Shown: positions 1-10,813 of the stretch, in pieces
Layout: every line of letters begins with the position of its first letter
Numbering within the stretch: position 1 is the first letter of the stretch
Source: Erinaceus europaeus
Taxonomy: Eukaryota; Chordata; Mammalia; Eulipotyphla; Erinaceidae
NCBI RefSeq assembly: GCF_950295315.1
Contig: NW_026647288.1
Coordinates: 1 to 64,000 of the forward strand
Direction: 5' to 3'
Length of the DNA stretch: 64,000 nucleotides
Program-made: the position numbers and the translations under genes
Notes under the pieces: generated by a model
The model's database searches: none
What the model was told of the DNA's origin: nothing
What the model saw: only the letters and a program-made list of their open reading frames with translations

Positions 1-235
1 CAGGTTTGAGGCCCGGCTCCTCACCTGCAGGGGCGGGGGTCACTTTACAAGTTGTGAAGCAGGTCTATAGGTGTCTATCTGTCTCCCTCTCTGTCTTTCT
101 CACTCCCCTCTCAATTTTTCTCTGTCCTATTTTTAAAAAAAAAATCATAAAATGACTGCAGGAGCAGTGGATTAGTAGTGTAGCCACCAAGCTACAGCGA
201 TAACCCTGGAGGCAGAGAGAGAGAGAGAGAGAGAG
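1..235 (+). mobile_element. SINE-B, 5-prime part outside window
   Basis: The window opens inside the tRNA-like head, just before 'ggctcctcacctgcagggg'. It then shows the CT-rich body, the 'ctctgtcctatt' linker and the distal module with 'aggagcagtggattagtagtg' near 160 and 'aaccctggaggc' near 205. A short (GA)n tail follows. Confidence 0.85.
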
Positions 236-568
236 TCTCCTGCCCTAAGAGCGAGTTTCTGACAGTGAGCCTGATGGAGATGGAGGTAGCATTTTACAAA
301 GAACTTTCAGGGTTTCTCTTTTTAAGACAATAACATAGACAGAAGGCACCAGACAGAAAAGGGAAGAAAGGGAGGACTTTTTAGGAACACTAAGTGCAAA
401 ACCTGAGGTGAAAGTGATTCGCTGGTTATGATTAAACCAAAGGAAGAAACCCCCCTGTTTATGTGAGAAAGCACCATAAGGAGAACGGTACTGGGGATTC
501 CTTTTCTTTTCCCTTATTGATAAGTAATTTATGTATCATAAGACTTAACCATTTAAAATAAACAGCTT

Positions 569-797
569 GGGGGCTGGATGGTGGCACACCTAGTTGAGCG
601 CATGTTACAATGCTCAAGGACCCTGGTTTGAGTCCCTGTTACCCACCTGCAGGGGAAAACTTTGTGAGTGGTGAAGTAGGGCTGCAAGTGACTCTCTGTC
701 TCTCTCCCTCTCTATCTCCACCTACCTTCCCGATTTCTGGCTGTTTTTATCCAATAAATAAATATTAGAAAAAAATAAAATAATAATAATTAATAAT
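569..797 (+). mobile_element. SINE-A, full length
   Basis: Complete head-to-tail copy with a 'ggatggtggcacacctagttgagcgc' type head, a 'cacctgcaggggaaaac' body and a 'tccaataaataaat' end. A target-site duplication of about 13 bp flanks it: AAAATAAACAGCT at 555-567 and AAAATAAACAACT at 798-810, with one mismatch. Confidence 0.9.
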
Positions 798-813
798 AAA
801 ATAAACAACTCAT

Positions 814-945
814 ACTGGGGAAATAGCTCAGTGTGTCAGAACACAAGACTTGCATGCCAGAAAACCGAAAGGTCCTAGGTTCGATCCCAGGCACCACATC
901 AAAGCTGAGTGAGGCTCCGGCCTCACTCTGTGTCTCTCATAAAGT
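814..945 (+). mobile_element. SINE-C (tRNA-like)
   Basis: The head 'ggaaatagctcagtgtgtcag' resembles a Pol III A box and 'aggttcgatcccagg' (878-892) resembles a B box. It ends in 'agctgagtgaggctc' and 'ctctgtgtctctcataaa'. The tRNA resemblance is partial and the copy carries the SINE tail, so it is not a tRNA gene. Confidence 0.75.
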
Positions 946-1735
946 GAACGTGCTCAGTATATTTGCAGTGCTGTACAGTCATCACCACGATCTATCTGCA
1001 GAAATTTTTCGTTGCCCCAAGAAGAAACCATGCATACATTGGCAGTGAACCCCTCCCCCATCATCCCCATTCATACCTCCAGTCCCAAGTCTCCAGTATT
1101 AATTCATCTAGTCTCTATACCCCTGTGTTTTCAGGACCATCCTATGAACAGAGTTCATGACTGTGCAGTCTTTAGCAGCTAGATTTTTTTTTCACTTCCC
1201 ACAATGCCCCAGAAATTCTTCTATGCCATAAAACACATCTGGACCCCACCCCTTTGCCAGGGTATCTGCACACTAGCTGACGGAGACCGAGTTGTTTTTC
1301 TCTCTCCTTTTTAAAAAGTTTTTATCCTCTCTTTTAAAAATGTTTTTATTTATTTATTATTGCATTGAGACAGAGAGAAATTGAGAAGGGGAGATAGAGA
1401 GGGAGAAGAGAGAGAGATCTGCAGCCCTGCTTCACCACTCGTGAAGTTTTCCCCCTGCAGTCCTTGCACACTGTAATGTGTGCGCTTAACCAGATGTGCC
1501 ATTGCCTGGCCCCGAGTTGTTTTTCTCTTAGTGGGTATTACAGAGATTTTTTTTTTGAATGAGTGTTGTGTGGACCTCTGTGCACATTTCTCCAAAAGTG
1601 AAATTGCTGGCTCACATAGTACATTATATCAAGGTTTAACACTTTGAGAAACCACTGAACTCTCCATGGTGGCTGAACCAGTGACGGCCATGTCATAAAC
1701 ACGGTCAATGTGGGAGCGTTCGTCTCCGCCTGCAG
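945..1735 (-). mobile_element. L1M-type 3-prime region, antisense, split by a SINE
   Basis: The plus strand resembles the reverse complement of old mammalian L1 3-prime regions: 'tcgttgccccaagaagaaacc' near 1010, then 'ccaaaagtgaaattgctggctcacatagt' type sequence near 1590 and 'cactttgagaaaccactgaac' near 1640. It is interrupted by the antisense SINE at 1303-1512. The middle part (1170-1290) is too diverged to align by eye. Confidence 0.6.
1303..1512 (-). mobile_element. SINE-A, antisense, with B-box deletion
   Basis: Reverse-complement SINE-A. About 26 bp are missing at 1460/1461: the 'ccccctgcag' block joins straight to 'tccttgcacactg', removing the internal Pol III B-box region. The flanks GAGTTGTTTTTCTCT (1288-1302) and GAGTTGTTTTTCTCT (1513-1527) form a 15-bp target duplication inside the older antisense L1. 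Confidence 0.85.
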
Positions 1736-2142
1736 CTGATGGGGCCACGCATCACACAGCCTGGCTCAGTAGCTGTGCATAAACTGGAGGGAGCTTGTCT
1801 GGCCTGTGGGCAAGAGATCAGAGATGAAAGAGACATTAACAGACACAGAGAAAAGAGAGGTGAGATGCCACATGGACCAGAAGAGATGGATTTGTTGCCT
1901 TCTAAGTTGCGGGGGGAAAGGTAGGTCTTGGCTTCAAATTTCTTGAAGTCTGCCTCTGGCCTCTATCCTTTCTTTGATTTCTTCCACTTTGGGAGAATGT
2001 GTGATTGATGATACAGTTTTGCTACCAACAACCAAAAATATCTTGACTAACTCATCACAGTCAAATCACATCATTGAACAGGCAGAAGAATTAGAACAAC
2101 CTTATCTCTTAAAACAAATCAAAATAATAACAACAACAAGAA

Positions 2143-2231
2143 AAAAAAGAAGAAGAAGAAGAAGAAGAAGAAGAAGAAGAAGAAGAAGAAGAAGAAGAAG
2201 AAGAAGAGGAAAAAAAAGAAGAAGAAGAAGG
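2143..2231 (+). repeat. (AAG)n microsatellite
   Basis: About 85 bp of AAG triplets, preceded by a CAA/A-rich run. The open frame through it is a poly-arginine artefact. No retrotransposon sequence is recognisable immediately upstream. Confidence 0.95.
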
Positions 2232-2671
2232 ACATGTACTGGTCTGCTTCAAGTAACACACAGTAGGATCAAAAATGTGTAAGCAGACTGTTTGGAGCAG
2301 AAGGGACAGAGAAGAACACTGAGAAGATTAATTTGTTTCAGTAAGGAGTCTTTTATTTTTTTAAACATCGTTCAAGTGGATTATTTTACAGTTTAATAAA
2401 AAAAAAAAAAGACAATGTAGTGGAAAAACTGCCAAGATTACAGCGTTAGGACTCGTTATGTTCTGAAAGAGCTTGAAATAAAAGACACCTCTTAAGTATT
2501 AAGCATTATAATTATTTGCTACTTTAAAGAACCACAGTCAATTCCCCTGTCGACTACTCTTGATTATCTGTCAAACACTGGAGTGGGAGAAGTCATGCAA
2601 GTTCTGGGCAGCTTGTCTGATTCTGGGGGCTGGCTATGGTCTCCCTTTCAGGGAGACGAGCTTTACATGCC

Positions 2672-3305
2672 GTAATTCAGACAAAAGTCTAATAACCAGA
2701 ATATATAAAGAGCTCACCAAACTCAAACAGACAAATTACCAAAAATGACAAATTACAAACAGACAAATTACCAAAAATGGGGAGATGATATGTGCAGAAA
2801 ATTCACCAAAGAGATCCAGAAGGTCAGCAGGCATATGAAAAAATGCTCCAAGTCATTGGTTTTCAGAGAAGTGCGAATCAAGACAACAATGAGATACTAC
2901 CTCACCCCTGTGAGGATGTCATACATCCGAAATGGCAGCAAGAGCAAATGCTGGAGAGGCTGTGGGGACAAAGGAACCCTCCTGCACTGCTGGTGGGAAT
3001 GTAAATTGGTTCAGCCTCCGTGGAGAGCAGTCTGGAGAACTCTCAGAAGGCTAGAAATGGACCTTCCCTATGACCCTGCAATTCCTCCCCTGGGGATATA
3101 TCCTAAGGTACCCAACATACCCATCCAAAAAGATCTGTGTATACCTATGTTCATAGCAGCACAATTTGTAATAGCCAAAACCTGGAAGCAACCCAGGTGT
3201 CCAACAACAGATGAGTGGCTGTGTAAATTGTGGTCTATATACACAATGGAATACTACTCAGCTATTAAGAATGATGAAGTCACTTCTGTCAAAAGAAGAT
3301 AATTG
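2672..3305 (+). mobile_element. L1 ORF2 C-terminal fragment
   Basis: A 5-prime-truncated piece of LINE-1 ORF2, the endonuclease/reverse-transcriptase protein that copies L1 RNA into chromosomal DNA. The frame at 2745-3302 is open for 185 codons and reads through the L1 C-terminal block: the basic [10 protein letters not shown] segment, the cysteine cluster C-X3-C-X7-H-X4-C, then PYDPAIPPLGIYPK and IYTMEYYSAIKND. No endonuclease or RT catalytic domain is present, so it cannot act. A 24-bp direct repeat (2724-2747 and 2756-2779) breaks the frame upstream of 2745. The L1 3-prime UTR is missing after about 3300. Confidence 0.9.
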
Positions 3306-3339
3306 TGGACTGCTGGGTGCTACATACCTTTCCCCAACT

Positions 3340-3650
3340 TTTTTTTCTCTTCTTTTCTTACATTTATTTATTTATTTATTTAAGCTGCCAGGGTTATCAC
3401 TGGGGCTTGGTGCCAGCATGATAAAATTTTTTTTGTCCCAATAGAGATAGATAAGGAGGGGAAGGGGGGGAGAGAGAGAGAGAGAGAGAGTAAGGGAGAG
3501 AGAGATGTAAAGAGATATGCAGCAGGGCTTCCCAGCTCACAAATCTTGCCCACTTCAGATGAGGACTGGGGAGGGGGAGTCCCAAATGTTAACATGTACA
3601 TCTTACCAGGTATGCAAACACCCAGACCTCGCTTCCCATCTTGTTCTCCC
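3340..3650 (-). mobile_element. Old SINE-B-like copy, antisense
   Basis: The plus strand shows the reversed distal module ('agggttatcactggggcttggtgcc'), a purine-rich stretch with (GA)n at 3471-3490, then a diverged body and head ('gactggggagggggagt', 'acatcttaccaggt'). It is clearly more diverged than neighbouring SINEs. Confidence 0.65.
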
Positions 3651-3713
3651 CCTCTTTGTGTCAACACCCTGACTTTTACAGTATAATTATGGCCCTTATA
3701 AAATTACTTCTCT

Positions 3714-3926
3714 GGGGGCAGGCAGTGGTGCACCTGGGTAAGAACACACATTACAGTGCACAAGGACCCAGGTTCAAGCCCTTGGTCCCCAACTGCAGGG
3801 GAAAAGCTTCATGAGTGGTGAAATAGGGCTGCAGGTGTCTCTCTCTTCTCCCTCTTTATCTTCCCCTCCCCTCTCAATTTCTCTCTGTCTCAATGCAATA
3901 ATTAACTAATTAATTAATTAAAAAAC
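3714..3926 (+). mobile_element. SINE-A with perfect target duplication
   Basis: Full-length SINE-A ending in a (TTAA)n-rich tail. The 14-bp repeat AAAATTACTTCTCT flanks it exactly at 3700-3713 and 3927-3940, so both boundaries are defined to the base. An intact duplication suggests a fairly recent insertion. Confidence 0.93.
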
Positions 3927-3940
3927 AAAATTACTTCTCT

Positions 3941-5450
3941 TTCAGTCTTCTCATAACTAAGAGAAGTTACGGTATAAGTTTAAATCAGGAAGACTTCCAT
4001 GGACATATGTGTTATAATGTGGGAAGTTTTCTGAAAGGAAAGAGATTTCTCTTCTGCCTTCTCCCTTCCAGCTGCACCCAATGAACAGAGGGCTCTGAGA
4101 TGAGCAAAGTAGGAAATGAGAGACCCCTGGGTTCCTGGCAAGAGAAAACCTGAGCAGGGGAAGTAGTAGATGCCACTTCCAGTCTTCTTTGACCCCAGAA
4201 CCCACTTGCCAGGGATCATCTCTTGGGGTGAAGGCTTCACAAGTTGACATCTGGCAGCCTCTTTTAGGTGATGGGTGATGGGGAGGGAATACTGAGATTA
4301 CTGAGACTCAGGTAGATGAGAAGGCTGTCCCCTAACACTGGGTGAGATTTACTAATACTTGGGGGTATTGGAGGGCTATCAGAGTCCCACTCACAGCCAC
4401 CTGACTGGGGTTCATTTTCTTCCTTCCACTGGGCTCCAGCCATGGCTTCCCATGGACCAAACCCAGCCAGAACCCAGAGGACAAGGAAGCCTGTTGATGC
4501 TGCCCTACATGTCAGTTTCCAGATGCAGAGAACAGAGTGGGACAATGTTTGTGACAAGAGACAGACTTTAAGGAAGACAAGACATGTCAAGGCTCATCTG
4601 TATGGGAAAGTAACATGAAGGAACCGGAACGAGGAGCATCTGTGAACTCTGCAGGGAGGGTAAGGAGAGAGGATTTCAAAGGAACAGCAAAGGCAAGATC
4701 AGAGACGATTAAACTAAGGGGGATGAGGTCATTGGTTGACATCAACTAATAGTAGGTCATCCGTTGGTGGGGTCAAGAAGCTCGTAGGTGGTTTGTTGGC
4801 CATCGGCAGTGATGGCCTCAGCATATGGTGTGGGTTTCTGACTTCCCCACCATGTCTGCAGATGAGTGTTTGTTGTGGTTCTCCAGCTGATTGTCCATTG
4901 ACATTACGCACTCAAGAATGTTGCCTTGTATCTCAAATCTATTGTGGCTTCTCATACATTGTTGTCTGTTGTGGCTGAAATTTGGGCTGAGGAGATTTTT
5001 TTTTCCCCTCAGTCTGTATTTCTGAAGCAGCTGTTTGATGTTTTTAAGAGTGCAGTTCCTTATGTGTTTTAAGTCCTCAGAAGCAGGAGTCATCAATAAA
5101 TTGCTCCTTGCTGTCCCTCAAAGAAAGCCAAGCATGGCCTTGGACCTCGTTCCTGCATTTCCTTAAATATTCTACAAGAGCTTTCTACAACATCAGGTCA
5201 AGTGCATTGGAATTATTCACAGAGAGGAAAGTGCCTTCTAATCTTCAAATAGTCCATGGCATCCTTCATAAGAGAAATAAAGTAGGCTTTCTGCCAATGA
5301 CTCACTGTAAACTTCCATTGTTATATTCCAGTGCAGAACTGGGTGGTTCTGTAATACACTGCTGGAATGACGTTTCTTTCCTGGGACAGAGGCTAACCAT
5401 TGGCTTCCTTGGTCTCGATGCCTAAAATTTCAGATGTGATGGAACATGCC
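3941..5450. other. Unique DNA, no recognised feature
   Basis: No SINE, L1 or microsatellite was recognised across about 1.5 kb. Short open frames occur on both strands (for example 5108-5425, 105 codons), but none has a recognisable motif or a supporting splice or promoter context. I see no gene here. Confidence 0.6.
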
Positions 5451-5454
5451 TCAA

Positions 5455-5785
5455 GATCTTAGGTGGATGCTAAACACTTTACACTTTGTGTAAATCATCT
5501 CACACTCTTCTACAATGCTAGAAATAGAAATGCTTATTAACTCCAAAGTCCCAGGTTCAATTCCCCCCACACCATAAACCAGAAGTGAGCAGTGCTCTGG
5601 TAAAAAAAAAAAAGGAAAGAAAGAAAGGAAGGAAGGAAGGAAGGAAGGAAGGAAGGAAGGAAGAAATCAAGAAAAGAACAGCTTATTAATAGTATTTCGC
5701 AGAAAAAGTAATTGAGGTTTTTAGAGAAGTTAAGCAACTGCTCATAGTCACACAGAGTTCAAATCTAAATCTGCTAGACTCTCAT
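5455..5785 (+). mobile_element. MIR, split by a SINE-C
   Basis: The left part has 'gtaaatcatctcacactcttc'. The right part (5690-5785) has the MIR-like core 'gagaagttaagcaactgctcatagtcacacag' followed by 'ctaaatctgctagactc'. The copy at 5535-5665 interrupts it. Confidence 0.65.
5535..5665 (+). mobile_element. SINE-C with (GGAA)n tail
   Basis: A 5-prime-truncated copy starting near the B-box-like 'ccaggttcaattcccc' and ending 'cataaaccagaagtgagcagtgctctgg'. An A-run and then an expanded (GAAA)/(GGAA) microsatellite (5614-5664) follow. The microsatellite grew from the SINE tail. Confidence 0.8.
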
Positions 5786-5789
5786 GGGT

Positions 5790-6718
5790 TCATGAACTTC
5801 AGCCATTATTTGTGATAACTGCTTAATAGTCAGATTTTATAAAGCCAGATGATGACTTTTTCCCTCCCTTAAAGACCTATAGTAATATTACCCTGTGACT
5901 AAAACATTTAGGAAGATCCCCCCCCCCCCCGCAGTGTTTGAAAGAAACATAGCCTTGGGCCTTGCTTTTTCTCATCCTTAAAATGATGTGCTGACTTCAA
6001 GAGTGTATTATGAAGATTAAAGAAACAGTGGGAGAGAATTCTGAGTGATGGGGGTAGAAGTTGCCACTAAAGGGATAGGAAATGGTGCCTTGCTTTTTCT
6101 GCTTTTGTTTTTCATCTTGAGCTGGTTGCTTCAATTTGCATTTGGTTTTAATCTACACAAGGGTAAATACATTTTCAAAATGGTGCCCAAGGCTGTCCAA
6201 CTCAATATTTTCCATACTATTATGGGCCACCTCAAATGAAGTTGGTGGTCCCCACTTATTCACACTTAATTTTGTTAACCATGCATCTGTCAAGAAAATA
6301 CAAGTGCCAAATGTGTGAGCTGAGATGTTCTCAGTTCCCACCCACAGTCACGCATATGTGGAGATGCCTAAGAGAGTCTCCAGGCAACTAAAATCTCTCA
6401 GGAAGCCAGGGGTGGGGGTGGGGGTGTAGGAGTTACTCATGTGGACAGGGATGATGTGGGGACAGTCACCATCTTGGTTCTCCAAGAATTGTTTTGGCTT
6501 TCCAAGTCTTGGGCAATATTAACAAGGGTTGTTTATCTGTTCTGATTTTTGCACTCTTTCCAAGTTGAGGACATCTGTGAAATGTTTTCTTGATTGCAAA
6601 TATGGGCCCTGTTTAGTTTGCTTTGTGTTTTACTCCATCTAGAAAAAGGACCAAAGAGAATAAAAGTCATCTAGAGGGGAGAGAAACTCCCCTAATGGGG
6701 GAAAAAAATAAGAGGAGA
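5790..6718. other. Mostly unique DNA with a possible MIR tail
   Basis: A poly-C run lies at 5919-5931. 'cttgctttttctcatccttaaaatgatgtgc' (about 5960-6000) resembles the 3-prime half of a MIR. A G-rich tract lies near 6410-6425. Nothing else was recognised. Confidence 0.5.
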
Positions 6719-6746
6719 AGAGAAAGAGAGATAGAGACAGAGAGAT

Positions 6747-6786
<40 letters not shown>
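6719..6786 (+). repeat. (GA)n microsatellite
   Basis: Impure GA/GATA dinucleotide tract. No flanking SINE head is recognisable. Confidence 0.9.
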
Positions 6787-7344
6787 CTGATGCTGGCTTT
6801 CTAATGATGCTTTCTGTGCCTGCCAAAGGCCATGTGTGCAGCACTGGGTGATAGGATCTGCTGGAACATTGCTAAAGGAATACTGACTAAAATCAGACCG
6901 AGCTGTGTCAAAATCCTGTCTCTGTTCTTGTTCGCTGTGTGACCTAGTTACTAGTAAGTAGTTACAGCTGCTAACTAGCAGGCTGAGCTGATTCCTTCTT
7001 TTTCTGGACCTGCATGGCCTTTTCTGGGAAACTGGAAAGATGAGTGGTAAATAGCAATTAAAGGTTATTTTTGTGAACTGTTTATTTCTTGTCAGTAGTT
7101 CTCTTAATTCTCACCACACATCTTTGAGTTCCATGATGCTCCTGTTTTATAGAAAACTGAGATTCTAAGATGAAGCAACTGGGCCAAATTCTCTGAATAA
7201 TTGGCAGAAGCAGGAAGCCCCACTTCCCACCATGTTGTCTGTCTCCTGGATAGGGTGTTGGCATCAAGATGGATGTGAGAATTCAGTGAGAAGATTCAAA
7301 TCAATTGCCACCTCCTAACAGAATCATTTACCAAACTCACAGAC
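6787..7344 (+). mobile_element. Unique DNA containing MIR fragments
   Basis: 'ctgttcttgttcgctgtgtgacctagttac' (about 6920-6950) and 7085-7225 ('gttttatagaaaactgagattctaag', 'gaagcaactgggccaaattc') look like plus-strand MIR cores. The rest is unassigned. Confidence 0.5.
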
Positions 7345-8430
7345 AAAGGTAGTTAAGTGGAACTACATCAAACTGAAATGCTTCTGCCCCCCAAAAGAGG
7401 CAAATAAGCAAAACAAAGAGGCAACCTGAGGAATGAGAGAAACTATTTGTAAGCCACATACTTAATAATGGGTTACTAACCAAAATATATAAGGAAACCT
7501 CCTACAGATCATTAGCAAAGTAAATAAGGCATTAAGAATGCACAAAGGAAGTGGGAAGATATTTATTCCAAAAAGACATACAAATGGCTAGCAGGTACAT
7601 GAAAAGATGCCTAACATTAGTCACCCCAGGAAAAATATAGATCAAAACCACAATGAGATATCATCTCACCCCTGTCAGGATGGTGATATTCATAAAGACA
7701 AGTGATAACAAGTGTTGGCAAGAATGTGAAGAAGTGGGAGCACTTGTGCTCTATTGGAAGGAATGCAAGCAAATTGGTGCAGCCTCTACAGAAAGCAGAC
7801 TTGAGTTTCCTAAAAAAATAATAATAATAAAAGAGTAGTAATAATAATTAAAACTTAAATGAGCATTTGATCCAGTAATCCCACTTCTAAGTATAGACCC
7901 AAAGAAACTAGGGTCTCCTAGAGCTATCTGGACTCCCCTCTTCACTGAAGGACTATTTACAACATCTAAAACAGGGAAGCAACCTAAGTGTCCATCAGTA
8001 GATGCATGAATGATGAAAATGTGGTCTGTGCCTACAATGGAGCATTATTCAGGCTTAAAAAGGAAGGGAGTGTTATGATTTACAGCAATGTAGTGGAGGA
8101 CATTGTGCTAAGTGAAATAAGCCAGGCACAGATGAACAAATACTCTATGCCATCACTGTCATGATGAATATAAAAGTCAAAGTCATGGAAGCAATGAGTA
8201 AAATGGAGGGAGAGGAGGAATACAAGGCATTAAACCCAGGGAACAAAGTTTCACATATACAAGATGAGTAAATCCTAAAGACTGACGGCACCGCACAGAG
8301 CCCATAGTCAGCAATGTTGTGTTGAACACTCAGATTTTTTCTAAGATGGTAGATCTCACATTGTGCTCTTACTGATAATAAATGCATTGAGTAAGTAAGT
8401 TGGACAACACAGTACAGGTCTGCAGTAGTG
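7345..8430 (+). mobile_element. Old L1 3-prime end (ORF2 tail and 3-prime UTR)
   Basis: Degraded L1 with many frame breaks. 'aatgagatatcatctcacccctgtcaggatgg' (about 7650), 'aatcccacttctaagtatagaccc' (about 7880), 'gaagcaacctaagtgtccatcagtagatgc' (about 7975) and 'caatggagcattattcagg' (about 8034) follow in ORF2 order. A 3-prime-UTR-like part ends near 8430 ('gtgttgaacactcagattttttctaagatggtagatctcac'). It is older than the fragment at 2.7 kb because no long frame survives. Confidence 0.85.
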
Positions 8431-8531
8431 GATAAGTCAGTGGTATATATATTTAGTGATGGTTCCATGGGTTTGTACTTCTAGTCAAATGATCATCATA
8501 TTTCAGCAACACTTTTTAAAAAATGATTCTC

Positions 8532-8750
8532 AGGGGCCAGGTGGTGGTGCACCTGGTTCAACCCACATACTACAGTGCTCAAGGACCTGGGGTTCAAGCC
8601 CCTGGTCACCACATACAGGGGGAAAGCTTTGTAAGTGATGAAGTAAGGCTGCATGTGTTTCTCTGTCTCTCTCTCTCTGTCTCCCCCTTCCTCTTGATTC
8701 CTGGCTATCTCTATCCAATAAATAAATAATGATAGTAAAAAAATATATTT
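8532..8750 (+). mobile_element. SINE-A (left arm of an inverted pair)
   Basis: Full-length copy with the variant body 'gtcaccacatacaggggg' and 'gctttgtaagtg', and a 'tccaataaataaataa' tail. The same variants occur in the antisense copy at 8910-9118. Confidence 0.9.
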
Positions 8751-8885
8751 AAAAGATTTATTATTTATTAATGAGAGAGAGCGAGCCATAGCATTACTCT
8801 GGCACATGCAAAGCCAGAGGAATCAAACTCAGAACCTCATGTTTGAAATTTGTGCACTCTACTCACTGGACAACCTCCCAGGCTG
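8751..8885 (-). mobile_element. SINE-D, antisense
   Basis: The plus strand reads 'ttattaatgagagagagcgagcc', 'actctggcacatgcaaagccag' and 'aatcaaactcagaacctcatg', then 'ctactcactggacaacctccc'. This is a reversed tRNA-like SINE with a degraded B box. It sits between the two inverted SINE-A copies. Confidence 0.6.
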
Positions 8886-8909
8886 CACTGAGAATCATTG
8901 AAAAAATTT

Positions 8910-9118
8910 TTGATATTCTTTTTATTTATATATCATTGGATAAATACAAAGAGAAATTCAGAAGGGAGAGACAGAAAGAGAGAGACAAAGAAACACCTGC
9001 AGCCTTATTTCACCACTTACAAAGCTTTCCCCCTGTATGTGGTGACCAGGGGCTTGAACCTTGGTCCTCACACATTGTAACACATGTGCTCAACCAGGTG
9101 CGCCATCACCTGGCCCCT
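8910..9118 (-). mobile_element. SINE-A, antisense (right arm)
   Basis: Reverse-complement SINE-A from the tail ('ttatatatcattggataaa') to the head ('caggtgcgccatcacctggcccc'). A stretch of about 33 bp over the body is identical in sense to the copy at 8532-8750. Confidence 0.9.
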
Positions 9119-9240
9119 CAATATGTTTTTTAAAGGAATTCTAATTATTAGGAAAATGTCAGTATGACCTCTCCTAGGAAATGCTGTATTCAGTTCAAAT
9201 GGGACAATGAATGTGTAGGTGTGTAGGTAGGTCTATTGAA

Positions 9241-9257
9241 ACACATACACACACACA

Positions 9258-9312
<55 letters not shown>

Positions 9313-9315
9313 ACT
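9241..9315 (+). repeat. (CA)n microsatellite
   Basis: About 70 bp of CA repeats with a few interruptions (ATAC, AGAC, TCAC). Confidence 0.95.
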
Positions 9316-9810
9316 TCTACCTCTAGAGTTAAGACAAGGAAGCAGAATATTTTCAGATAATGAGAGCTTGCTACTACAATGAAACCACTGATACCCAACA
9401 TCGAAAGATCCAAGGGGGAGAAAGAGATTTGATGGAAATGTGATAGACATGGGAAAAGACTAATAAAGCCTCTGTTCTTTCAGAGGCCCTGGCCACTAAG
9501 GCACCGAGCTGTGACATGGGAACCTCAGCTCCCAGCAACAGATCAAGACTGTCAAGAAATTCTTGGGGGTGAATGTGGCAGATTCGTGAAGAGATTTCAT
9601 GCCGCAGACCCCCGATCGTGAACAACTGTCAAGTAGCAATTTGACACTTGGAACTGGGCTTTGTCAATCATAACCTTCTTCTTTCAGAGACCTACAATGT
9701 CTGGGTCATAGTGACACCTTTTTCTGAACCGCCGCTACTTCACAGGCCTAGTACAGGGGCTGGGGGAAATAGGGCACAGGTGTGGCAATTGTGACAATCA
9801 GAAATACAAG
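9316..9810. other. Unique DNA, no recognised feature
   Basis: No repeat family was recognised. An open frame on the minus strand (9374-9625, 83 codons) has no motif I know. Confidence 0.5.
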
Positions 9811-10020
9811 TGCAGGAGGCCAGGCAGTGGCACATCCTGTGGAGAACACACATGACTATGCTTAAAGACCTGGGCTTGAGTCCCTGCTCCCCACCTGCAA
9901 AGGGATACTTTATGAGCAGGGAAGCAGGTCTGCAGGTGTCTATCTTTCTCTCTCCCTCTCTATCTCCCCCTTCCCTCTCAATTTTTTTTTCTGTCTCTAT
10001 CCAATAAATAAACTATTTTT
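9811..10020 (+). mobile_element. SINE-A, first of two adjacent copies
   Basis: Diverged head 'ggccaggcagtggcacatcctg', then 'ccccacctgcaaagggatac', ending 'tctctatccaataaataaac'. It is followed within about 15 bp by another SINE. Confidence 0.87.
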
Positions 10021-10034
10021 AAAAGGAAATACCA

Positions 10035-10245
10035 TGTGGGTGGGTGGTGATGTGCCCAGTTGAAGCAGATATATTTCCAAGCACAAGGACCCAGGTTGGA
10101 ACCCCTGCTCCCCACCTGCAAGGGGGTCGCTTCGCAAGCGATGAGGCAGGTCTGCAGGTGTGTCTATCTTTCTCTCCCTCTCTCTATCTCCCCATCTTCT
10201 CTCAATTTCTCTCTGTCCTATATAATAAAAATTAAAAAAAATACC
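10035..10245 (+). mobile_element. SINE, mixed A/B character
   Basis: Head 'gggtgggtggtgatgtgcccag'. The body 'ggggtcgcttcgcaagcgatgaggcagg' is SINE-B-like, with the 'ctctctgtcctata' end but no distal module. 'aaataccatg' before it and 'aaataccactt' after it may be a short target duplication. Confidence 0.85.
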
Positions 10246-10255
10246 ACTTCCCATC

Positions 10256-10283
10256 AATATATATATATATATGTATATATGTA

Positions 10284-10322
<39 letters not shown>
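10256..10322 (+). repeat. (TA)n microsatellite
   Basis: AT dinucleotides with GT interruptions, directly downstream of a SINE tail. Confidence 0.93.
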
Positions 10323-10325
<3 letters not shown>

Positions 10326-10574
10326 CAATTTGGAGTCCATTGGACAGGGTTGAAAACATCAGTGAAATGATGACAAACTGTAGACTGTGACTGGAAAAAC
10401 ATCACCTACACATCCACTCTCGAAAAAATAAAATATAGAAAAATAAAAACATGTGACTGAATTTCTGTCTGGAACCTTCCATTACATAGAATTCCTTTCT
10501 CCTAGTTCCCTGGAAGGAAGGGAGGGTGGGAGGAACTGGGGGGAGAGGGAGGAGAAGAGGAAGAGGACGAGGAA

Positions 10575-10728
10575 GGATCAGGGTCAGAGAGATAGCTCAC
10601 CAGACAGGACATGTACGTTGTCCAGGTTAGAACCTCCAGCACTATATGGGAAGATCATGACTCTGGGGGAGGTTTTGGTGCCATTTCCTCTTCCTCTCTC
10701 CCTATCTCAGTCTCTCTATATTAAATAG
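10575..10728 (+). mobile_element. SINE-C
   Basis: Head 'tcagagagatagctcaccagacaggacatg', B-like 'ccaggttagaacctccagcac', then a CT-rich end 'ctctccctatctcagtctctctatatta'. Confidence 0.65.
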
Positions 10729-10769
10729 TCAGTCAGAGAGCTATGAAGTTGTGCATGTGACAAGAAAAA

Positions 10770-10778
10770 GGAGAGAGA

Positions 10779-10813
<35 letters not shown>
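10770..10813 (+). repeat. (GA)n microsatellite
   Basis: About 44 bp of GA repeats with AAAG interruptions. Confidence 0.9.

Noticed and set aside
2745..3302. 185-codon frame as a host gene
   Set aside because: The sequence matches the L1 ORF2 C-terminus and lacks the catalytic domains, so it is annotated as a retrotransposon fragment.
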